A DNA stretch of 11,414 nt. Origin: Rubrobacter sp. (GTDB lineage: Bacteria > Actinomycetota > Rubrobacteria > Rubrobacterales > Rubrobacteraceae). A program made the translations under genes and the position numbers. The DNA lies in the NCBI GenBank assembly GCA_013815485.1, contig JACDGB010000022.1, positions 1-11,414 on the forward strand. The letters are read 5' to 3'. Shown here one piece after another: positions 5,988 to 11,414 of this stretch; positions within the stretch are counted from its first letter, which is position 1; every line of letters begins with the position of its first letter. The notes below the pieces were generated by a model. That model was not told the origin of the DNA and did no database searches. It worked only from the letters and a program-made list of their open reading frames with translations.

Positions 5988-6038
5988 TCCGCCGTTTGCG
6001 GTTGTAAGTGTCGAGATGTCTGAGGGAAGGGAAAGAGC

Positions 6039-6908
6039 ATGGAAGATGGACGATTGATCCTGGTGACGGGAGCGACGGGTCAACAGGGTGGCGCGGTGGC
6101 GAGGAAGTTGCTGGAGCGTGGCTTCGCGGTGCGGGTGCTCACACGGGACACGCAGAAGCCGGCTGCGAAGGAGCTTGCCGGGCTCGGCGCGGAAGTCGTC
6201 GAGGGAGATCTGGACGACCGCGCATCCATCGAGCGGGCGCTGGAAGGCGTGCGCGGCGTGTTCTCGGTGCAGCAGTTCGCGGAGACCGGCGTGGAGGGCG
6301 AGGTTCGGCAGGGCAAGGCGCTCGCGGACGCGGCGAAGGAGACTGGCGTCGAGCACTTCGTCTACAGTTCCGTCGGCAGCGCGCACAAGGAGACGGGCAT
6401 CCCGCACTTCGACAGCAAGTGGGAGGTCGAGGAGCATGCGCGTGGGATCGGGCTTCCATGCACGGTGCTGCGTCCCGTCTTCTTCATGCAGAACTGGGAG
6501 TGGATGCGCGAGCCGATCCTCGGCGGCGCGCTCCCCCAGCCGCTCGACCCGGAGAAACCCCTCCAGAACGTAGCCGTCGAGGATATCGGGGCGTTCGCGG
6601 CGCTCGCCTTCGAGAATCCAGACCAGTGGATCGGACGCGAAGTAGACCTCGCTGGGGATGAGATGACGATGACCGATATCGCTGGTGCTTTTTCCCGCGT
6701 CACCGGGCGCGAGGTCAGCTACGTCCAGACGCCCTGGGATCAGTTCGAGGAGCAGATGGGCGAGGAGTTCGCCGTCATGTACCGCTGGTTCGACGACGTG
6801 GGCTACGAAGCCGATATCGGTGCCCTGAGATCCGAGCACCCTGGATTGACCAGCCTCGAGGATTACCTCCGCGGACACGGATGGGAGGGAGCCGGGCGCG
6901 CCGGATGA
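6039..6908 (+). CDS. NmrA-type NAD(P)-binding protein (atypical short-chain dehydrogenase)
   Basis: The 289-residue product opens with a beta strand and the nucleotide-binding loop GATGQQGG (11-18), followed by LTRDT (34-38), where the Arg suggests NADP preference, and EVVEGDLDD. A VYSSVGSA strand and an HFDSKWEVE helix follow, then the NmrA/HSCARG-type VLRPVFFMQNW segment. The canonical catalytic Tyr-x-x-x-Lys is not present, as usual in NmrA and in some quinone reductases of the QorB type. It could be an NAD(P)H-dependent quinone reductase or a redox sensor; context with DoxX and a dioxygenase favours quinone or electrophile handling, but this is inferred. A purine-rich stretch (GGGAAGGGAAAGAG) precedes the ATG. 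The next gene begins 30 bases after the stop. Confidence 0.85.
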   Translation: MEDGRLILVTGATGQQGGAVARKLLERGFAVRVLTRDTQKPAAKELAGLGAEVVEGDLDDRASIERALEGVRGVFSVQQFAETGVEGEVRQGKALADAAKETGVEHFVYSSVGSAHKETGIPHFDSKWEVEEHARGIGLPCTVLRPVFFMQNWEWMREPILGGALPQPLDPEKPLQNVAVEDIGAFAALAFENPDQWIGREVDLAGDEMTMTDIAGAFSRVTGREVSYVQTPWDQFEEQMGEEFAVMYRWFDDVGYEADIGALRSEHPGLTSLEDYLRGHGWEGAGRAG

Positions 6909-6925
6909 TGTGCCGGTAACGTGTG

Positions 6926-6931
6926 TACAAT
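6926..6931 (+). promoter_or_regulatory. Candidate -10 box for the maleylacetate-reductase-like gene
   Basis: TACAAT, a 5 of 6 match to the consensus -10, lies seven bases before GTG at 6939 and is followed only by CCGGGGC. The geometry fits a leaderless start. No convincing -35 is present at 16-18 bases upstream, so this would be an internal promoter of modest strength. Confidence 0.4.
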
Positions 6932-6938
6932 CCGGGGC

Positions 6939-7988
6939 GTGAAACCCGGAACCCACACATTCTTGCCCACGAGCCGCGTTCATTTCGGCGCGGGTTGCCT
7001 GGAGAGACTGGAAGAGGAGGCCCGGTCTTCGGATCGGGCCTTCATCATAACCGGACGCACGCTGCATGAGGAGACGGATCTCATCCAGCGCGTCGAAGAC
7101 CTGCTCGGCGAGAGACACGCCGGTACTTTCGCGGGCATGAGCCAGCACACGCCGGGGAGCGTCGTCGAGATGGCGGCGGGGGAGGCTGAGATGTCCGGCG
7201 CGGACATGCTCGTGGGCGTCGGCGGCGGCAGCGTCATGGACGGGACAAAAGCCGTTGCGCGGCAACTCTCGTATCCCGCGCAGGTAGCAGTACCCACGAC
7301 GCTATCCGGGGCCGAGTGGGCGCACCGCGTCGGCGTCACCGATGAGGTGGCGGGCAAAAAGAGCGGCTTCGCGGATGCAAGGGCCGTCCCACCCGTGGTC
7401 ATCCTCGACCCTGAGGCGACGGTATTCACGCCAGAGGAACTCTGGCTCTCGACGGGTATCCGGGCTCTAGATCACGCGGTCGAAGGCTTCCTCTACGGCG
7501 GCGAACATCCGGTAACCGACGTAACCGGCCTCGAAGGAGCGAAGCGGCTGATGGAATATTTGCCTCGCTCGAAGCAGGAGCCGGAAGACCTCGATATCCG
7601 TTCCGAACTTCAGATCGCCGCTTGGCTCGCCTACTTCGGTCCATTGAACACCCCGATGGGGCTCTCGCACGAGCTGGGGCGCAGGATCGGGGCTAGCTAT
7701 GAGGTTCCACACGGCGTCACCTCGTGCATCACCCTCGCCCCGAGCCTCGAAGCGGTAAGGGATCAAACGCCGGAGGAACGATGGCAAAGACTGAGCGATG
7801 CCCTCGGCGGCGAGCCCGCGGAGCGTGTAGCGGCGCTGGTAGAGAAACTCGGGCTTCCGAACCGGCTCCGCGACGCTGGAGTGCCGGAGGAAGATCTGGA
7901 AAAGATAGCCCGCGAGTACGGCGATAAGGAAGAAGTAGCGAGAACGATACTGCGCCGCGCATATGACCATCCCTCAACTCAACAGTAG
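6939..7988 (+). CDS. Iron-containing alcohol dehydrogenase family protein, maleylacetate-reductase-like
   Basis: From GTG at 6939 the product has 349 residues, the usual size for maleylacetate reductases; a GTG at 6921 would add six residues lacking family character. An N-terminal nucleotide-binding domain carries GVGGGSVMDGTKA (93-105), then PTTLSGAEW (119-127). The helical domain has STGIRALDHAVEG (171-183), GLSHELG (241-247) and VPHG (256-259). H179, H244 and H258 correspond to the three metal-ligand histidines of class III alcohol dehydrogenases, but the ligand Asp is Arg175. Maleylacetate reductases also lack that Asp and can work without metal, so an NAD(P)H-dependent reduction of maleylacetate or a related keto acid from ring cleavage is plausible. 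No intradiol or hydroxyquinol dioxygenase lies in the window, so the substrate remains open. Confidence 0.8.
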   Translation: MKPGTHTFLPTSRVHFGAGCLERLEEEARSSDRAFIITGRTLHEETDLIQRVEDLLGERHAGTFAGMSQHTPGSVVEMAAGEAEMSGADMLVGVGGGSVMDGTKAVARQLSYPAQVAVPTTLSGAEWAHRVGVTDEVAGKKSGFADARAVPPVVILDPEATVFTPEELWLSTGIRALDHAVEGFLYGGEHPVTDVTGLEGAKRLMEYLPRSKQEPEDLDIRSELQIAAWLAYFGPLNTPMGLSHELGRRIGASYEVPHGVTSCITLAPSLEAVRDQTPEERWQRLSDALGGEPAERVAALVEKLGLPNRLRDAGVPEEDLEKIAREYGDKEEVARTILRRAYDHPSTQQ

Positions 7989-8268
7989 TGCGAGGATGAA
8001 TGAGCGGAAGGGAGAGCAAACGACTAAACAATTGAGGGAGTCGCATCGTGAATGCTGACAAAATCAGCATCTTTATCGGAGTCTTATGGGTTTGACTTGG
8101 AATCCTCCCTCTGATATGGGGCGGGGCGACGGGTCACAGTATAGAACTTTCGCAGCGTTCATCACGACTCCTGCGGCTGGTAACCGTATTGACTGGCTTG
8201 GCTATGTTGGCCCGCGGGGTAGGAATCCTGCAACATTCGTGAAATCCAGGATCAGCACCAGCACCTAG
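7989..8268 (+). other. Stretch with no recognised gene
   Basis: This 280-base region between the maleylacetate-reductase-like gene and the RHS remnant has lower GC than its neighbours. An open frame of 60 codons at 8086-8268 has no good ribosome binding site and no sequence I recognise. A TTGACT (8092-8097) with TATGGG (8115-8120) at 17 bases could be a weak promoter. One CACGACTC octamer lies at 8163-8170. It may be decayed DNA belonging to the RHS remnant. Confidence 0.5.
8052..8070 (+). terminator. Possible weak terminator hairpin
   Basis: ATGCTGA (8052-8058) and TCAGCAT (8064-8070) form a perfect seven-pair stem around CAAAA, followed by CTTTATC. It lies 64 bases after the stop of the maleylacetate-reductase-like gene. 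The stem is AT-rich and the T-tract is short, so termination would be weak. Confidence 0.35.
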
Positions 8269-8676
8269 CCTTTCCAGTATGTTGGCAACGCCTACGACTA
8301 TGAGGATCAACTAGTGAGGGCCGGAACCAATACCTACGAGCGAGACCCTTTCGGACGCATGGCCTCTGCGACCTCCGGCACCACCAGAACCGACTACCTC
8401 TTTGACGGAGCGGAAGTCGTCCAGGAGAACACCGGCACCGCATCCCCGACGTACTACACGAGGGGGCTTGGAGACAGGGCCATATCTAGGCGAGCGGGGA
8501 CGGTGACGCCGAGCTACTGTCACTACGACCAGGTAGGCAGCGTGGTTGGCCTCACGGGCGGGATCAAGCTCACCGACTCCTATTCCTACGAGGCATTCGG
8601 AAGCGTGAGGACGAGGAGTGGCACGAGCGCCGCCATTCCACGTACCACGCCGCCTGGCGCGAAGTCACAGGTTTGA
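8269..8676 (+). pseudogene. Remnant of an RHS/YD-repeat protein
   Basis: The open frame encodes QYVGNAYDYEDQLVRAG, then TNTYERDPFGRMASATSG, TDYLFDGAEVVQENTG, YYTRGLGDRAISRR, CHYDQVGSVVGLTGG and YSYEAFGSVRTRSGTSA. These are the spaced YD repeats and the HxDxxGSVxxLT...YxYxxFGxxR core motif of RHS proteins. A stop (8266-8268) closes the frame just upstream, nothing further upstream looks like RHS, and full RHS proteins run to over a thousand residues. After GTSA the expected FTGRE/RYYDP end is missing and the frame ends in unrelated sequence; a different frame reads WREVTGLKHTLYG nearby, which may be a frameshifted trace of the end. There is no ribosome binding site at the only internal GTG (8314). 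It is probably a decayed fragment of a polymorphic toxin or wall-associated RHS protein. Confidence 0.7.
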
Positions 8677-8700
8677 AACACACGCTGTACGGGACATAAA
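8673..8700 (+). promoter_or_regulatory. Candidate promoter of the aldo/keto reductase gene
   Basis: TTGAAA (8673-8678) and CATAAA (8695-8700) are 16 bases apart, and the predicted start of transcription would leave a leader of about 25 bases containing the ribosome binding site. The match is moderate and the left part overlaps the end of the RHS remnant. Confidence 0.3.
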
Positions 8701-8733
8701 CTCACGGTTTGGACGCTAGAGAGGGAGGCTCGG

Positions 8734-9792
8734 ATGCAGTATCGTCAGCTCGGACGCTCCGGATTGTTCGTCTCCAGCATGACGTTGGGAACGATGACCT
8801 TCGGGGGACAGGGCGGTTTCGGCAAGGTCGGCTCGACGGACGTTGACGGAGCAAAACGCCAGGTGGATATGTGCCTGGACGCTGGCATCAACCTCTTCGA
8901 TACCGCCAATATCTACTCCGCCGGTGAGTCCGAGGAGATACTCGGGCAGGCTGTCTCGGGCAGGCGTGATGATCTTCTGCTGGCTACGAAGGCCCGCATG
9001 ACGATGGGCGACGGCCCGAACGACGCCGGTCTCTCCCGTTACCACATCATTCGCCAGTGCGAGGAGAGTTTGCGGCGGCTCGGCACGGATTACATAGACC
9101 TGTATCAGGTCCATGAGTGGGATGGGATCACGCCGCAGGACGAGACCCTCGAAGCACTCGATACGCTCGTGAAGAGCGGCAAGGTACGGTACATAGGCTC
9201 CTCGAACTACTCAGGCTGGCAGCTCATGAAGGCGCTCGGGACCTCCGAGCGGCTGGGACTTGAGCGGTACGTCAGCCAGCAGATCCACTACACGCTCCAG
9301 GCGCGGGAGGCCGAGTACGAGCTGGTTCCGATTGCCCTGGATCAGGGCTGCTCCATCCTCGTCTGGAGCCCGCTGGCCGGCGGCTTGCTCTCAGGCAAGT
9401 ACCGGCGTGACAAGGACGCAGAGGAAGGCCGGCACGTCGAGGGCTGGGACGAGCCTCCCGTCCACGACCCGGACAAACTCTACGACATCATAGACGTGCT
9501 CGTGGAGATCGCCGACAGTCGCGGTGTCTCGGCCGCCCAGGTCTCCCTGGCGTGGTTGCTCGGTCGTCCGGGGGTGGCCTCCGTCATCGTCGGGGCGCGC
9601 ACCGAGGAACAACTCGAAGATAATTTGAAGGCCGCCGATCTGGAACTCTCTGAGGACGAGAGGCGCCGCTTGGACGAAGTGAGTGCGCCGCCTTTGATCT
9701 ACCCCCACTGGCACCAACTCAAGACCGCCTCAGACCGTCTCGGCCCAGCGGACCTGCCACTCCTCGCGCCGCATCTGGAGGCCGGGAGCTAG
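8734..9792 (+). CDS. Aldo/keto reductase
   Basis: The 352-residue product is a full-length (alpha/beta)8-barrel of the AKR superfamily, resembling the bacterial YajO/AKR11-13 and potassium-channel beta-subunit-like branches. It starts MQYRQLGRSGLFVSSMTLGT, and the catalytic tetrad is intact: D56 (NLFDTANIY), Y61, K86 (ATKAR) and H127 (YQVHEWD). The C-terminal cofactor-binding segment SVIVGARTEEQLEDNL is also present. It should reduce aldehydes or ketones with NADPH in the cytoplasm; the physiological substrate is not evident. GGGAGG ends five bases before the ATG. It stands alone between the RHS remnant and a convergent antiporter gene, with a candidate promoter just upstream, so its link with the aromatic genes is only by proximity. 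Confidence 0.93.
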   Translation: MQYRQLGRSGLFVSSMTLGTMTFGGQGGFGKVGSTDVDGAKRQVDMCLDAGINLFDTANIYSAGESEEILGQAVSGRRDDLLLATKARMTMGDGPNDAGLSRYHIIRQCEESLRRLGTDYIDLYQVHEWDGITPQDETLEALDTLVKSGKVRYIGSSNYSGWQLMKALGTSERLGLERYVSQQIHYTLQAREAEYELVPIALDQGCSILVWSPLAGGLLSGKYRRDKDAEEGRHVEGWDEPPVHDPDKLYDIIDVLVEIADSRGVSAAQVSLAWLLGRPGVASVIVGARTEEQLEDNLKAADLELSEDERRRLDEVSAPPLIYPHWHQLKTASDRLGPADLPLLAPHLEAGS

Positions 9793-9865
9793 ACGAAGCT
9801 GCGGTAGACGCTTCCAGGGTGGAGCTTCATACGAAATCCGGTTGATAACTTCGGGTCTTATCCTG

Positions 9866-9899
9866 ATCGTGAGTCGTGTTTTTTCTTTCCGACTCACGA
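9866..9899 (-). repeat. Dispersed hairpin element, copy B
   Basis: TCGTGAGTCG (9867-9876) and CGACTCACGA (9890-9899) form a perfect ten-pair stem around a T-rich 13-base loop. Read on the minus strand it matches copy A at 2958-2990. It lies in the 133-base gap between the convergent aldo/keto reductase and antiporter genes, where a bidirectional transcript end would be expected. The T-run is inside the loop rather than after the stem, so it is not a classical intrinsic terminator. A further CGAAG...CTTCG pairing follows at 9897-9913. Confidence 0.7.
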
Positions 9900-9925
9900 A
9901 GCGGACTCTTCGCCAGGATTCCGCA

Positions 9926-11414
9926 TCAGCCTCCGATGCGGGACTCTTCGAGGTCGAGGTCGCGTTCTATGCGGCGCATGACTTCGGGGCTGATGTCGCC
10001 GCTGTTGCGCAGGGAGAGCAGTTCTTCGCGCTCCGCCGACAGCAGAGAGCGCCGCCAGTCGCGCCAGGATGAGGAACTGGCCGCATACTCCTCGGTGGTG
10101 CCTCCGGCTTCGAGGCCGGAGTTGTAGCGTTCGATCCTGTTTTCGTAGTATTCGCGCATCTGCTCGTGGTTGTTATCCGAGAAACGGTCATCTTCGCTCA
10201 ACTCTTCCAGACGGGAGAGGGCGGCGCGGGATGCTTTGACTCGGGCTCGAAGCTCGGCCATGGTCAGGGCTGCTTCGTCGGCTCTCAGGTTGAGGGTCCG
10301 GATCAAGGGCGGCAAGGTCAGGCCCTGCAATACCAGCGTCGCCAGGATAGTGCAGAAGGCGAGGAAGATGATCAAGTCGCGTTGGGGAAAATCTCCACCG
10401 CCGGGCACGGTCAGGGGGATGGCGAGGGCGGCGGCCAGCGAGACCGCGCCCCGGAGTCCGCTCCAGCCCATTACCACCCGTTCCCGCCAGGGTGCGCGCA
10501 GGTAGTTGATCCGCACTATACGGTTGAAGATGGGGTGCGCGTAGGGGATGCTGAAAAACCAGAGCATCCGGGTCACTATCACCACGCCGCAGACCAGCGT
10601 GGCATAGGATAGTAATTCTCCCACGGTCTGGTCCTGCGCCCCCTCGAAGATGGCTGGGAACTGGAGTCCGACCAGAATGAAGAGCAGCGAATCCAGCAAG
10701 AAGGTCAGAACGCCCCAGAAACCGAGGGCCTGCAAGCGCGCTGAAGCCCCCGGAAAGAGCGTCGGAGAGTGCCATCCCTGGTACAGCCCGAAGGCCACCA
10801 CCGCCAGGATGCCGGATGCGTGAAGCTCCTCGGCCAGCACGTAGGTCGCGTAGGGCATCACTACCGAGACCACGATGAGGATGGATGGGTCTGTGATGCG
10901 TCCCCACAGGGGCGTAAAGACGCGGGCCAAGACCAGGCCGAGCAAGAGTCCCCCGCCGCCGACGAGCAAGAAGCTCAGGCCAGCCTGCCATATGGAGAAC
11001 GTTCCGCCGACCACGGCGCCGACGGCAAGGCGGAATGCGACGAGGGCGGAGCCGTCGTTGATCAGGCTCTCTCCCCCGATGACCGTGCTAACGCGCTCGG
11101 GCACGCCGAGGCGGCGGAAGATCGCCTCCGCCGCCACCGGGTCCGTCGGCGAGAGGATCGCCCCGAGCACGAACGCAACCGGCCACGACAGCCCGATGGC
11201 GAAGTGGGCCACGGCGGCGACCGCGAGGATCGTCGCGAGTACGAGGCCAAGCGCCAGAAGCGAGATCGCCCTGAGGTGGGCGCGAAGATCGAGGGGCGAG
11301 GATGAAAAGGCAGCCGAGTTCAGCAGCGGAGGCAGGAAGACCAGGAAGATCACCTCCGGGGGAAGTGAGATCTCCGGTATCTCCGGCACGAAGCCTATCG
11401 CAAGGCCGCCAAGC
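9926..11414 (-). CDS. CPA1 family Na+/H+ antiporter (N-terminus outside the window)
   Basis: The frame is open from the right edge to the stop at 9926, giving about 495 visible residues. The edge sequence reads LGGLAIGFVPEIPEISLPPE, which matches the second and third membrane segments of CPA1 exchangers, so the GTG at 11389 is internal and the real start lies beyond the window. Typical signatures follow: FLPPLLNSAAF, LSPTDPVAAEAIFRRLGVP, GGESLINDGSALV (ion-binding region), and GWSGLRGAVSLAAALAIP. About eleven membrane segments are visible. The last ~110 residues form a soluble, highly charged helical tail (from about TMAELRARVKASRAALSRLE) of the kind that regulates such exchangers. Function: proton-driven Na+ (possibly K+ or Li+) export across the cytoplasmic membrane for pH and salt homeostasis. 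Confidence 0.92.
   Translation of the reverse strand, partial: LGGLAIGFVPEIPEISLPPEVIFLVFLPPLLNSAAFSSSPLDLRAHLRAISLLALGLVLATILAVAAVAHFAIGLSWPVAFVLGAILSPTDPVAAEAIFRRLGVPERVSTVIGGESLINDGSALVAFRLAVGAVVGGTFSIWQAGLSFLLVGGGGLLLGLVLARVFTPLWGRITDPSILIVVSVVMPYATYVLAEELHASGILAVVAFGLYQGWHSPTLFPGASARLQALGFWGVLTFLLDSLLFILVGLQFPAIFEGAQDQTVGELLSYATLVCGVVIVTRMLWFFSIPYAHPIFNRIVRINYLRAPWRERVVMGWSGLRGAVSLAAALAIPLTVPGGGDFPQRDLIIFLAFCTILATLVLQGLTLPPLIRTLNLRADEAALTMAELRARVKASRAALSRLEELSEDDRFSDNNHEQMREYYENRIERYNSGLEAGGTTEEYAASSSSWRDWRRSLLSAEREELLSLRNSGDISPEVMRRIERDLDLEESRIGG

Noticed and set aside
5946..7265. A 439-codon minus-strand frame opposite the nmrA-type and reductase genes
   Set aside because: It spans two genes with clear motifs on the plus strand and shows no recognisable domain itself.
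8086..8120. Promoter TTGACT-17-TATGGG
   Set aside because: The -10 is a weak match and no intact gene follows it.
8086..8268. 60-codon open frame before the RHS remnant
   Set aside because: No ribosome binding site, no recognisable sequence, and the region looks decayed.
1..11414. CRISPR array, tRNA, rRNA, insertion sequence or defence system
   Set aside because: I saw no regularly spaced direct repeats, cloverleaf, transposase or known defence domain in any frame.

Overview
The window is high-GC bacterial chromosome with tightly packed genes, frequent GTG starts and purine-rich ribosome binding sites. The mix of genes (an MgtE-like two-domain permease paired with a PhoU/RCK_C protein, DoxX proteins, a ring-cleaving dioxygenase and a CPA1 antiporter) and the apparent leaderless GTG starts suggest a high-GC Gram-positive, perhaps a deep-branching actinobacterium such as Rubrobacter. 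That placement is an inference from gene content and style; no rRNA or marker gene is present to prove it.

Layout. (1) Bases 1-2948, minus strand: a cation-transport module made of an MgtE/SLC41-like permease (GTG start at 2913) and, 4 bases downstream, a protein with two PhoU plus RCK_C units. It is followed by the N-terminal part of an unrelated-looking membrane glycosyltransferase that leaves the window on the left. A good -35/-10 pair lies so close to the permease start that the message is probably leaderless. (2) Bases 3054-5331, minus strand: a three-gene operon, tetR, a vicinal-oxygen-chelate ring-cleaving dioxygenase of the MhqO/CatE kind, and a DoxX membrane protein. (3) Bases 5426-7988, plus strand, divergent from tetR: an unrecorded-looking 39-codon small ORF, a second DoxX gene, an NmrA-type NAD(P)-binding protein, and an iron-alcohol-dehydrogenase/maleylacetate-reductase family protein that lacks one classical metal ligand. 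(4) Bases 7989-8733: a poorly coding stretch with a remnant of an RHS/YD-repeat protein. (5) 8734-9792, plus: an aldo/keto reductase with an intact catalytic tetrad. (6) 9926-11414, minus, convergent: a CPA1 Na+/H+ antiporter whose N-terminus is outside the window.

How the genes may work together: blocks 2 and 3 look like one divergent regulon for aromatic or quinone electrophiles. The pairing of a DoxX protein with a ring-cleaving dioxygenase is the arrangement of catDE and mhqOP in Bacillus subtilis, and here a single TetR sits between overlapping divergent promoters. Blocks 1 and 6 are ion homeostasis genes.

The least ordinary signals are non-coding: a perfect 16-bp inverted repeat ahead of the permease promoter, a ~33-base hairpin element present in two diverged copies (2958-2990 and 9866-9899), and an octamer CACGACTC/GAGTCGTG that I find five times, each time outside or at the edge of genes. 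I see no CRISPR array, tRNA, rRNA, insertion sequence, or clear new defence system.
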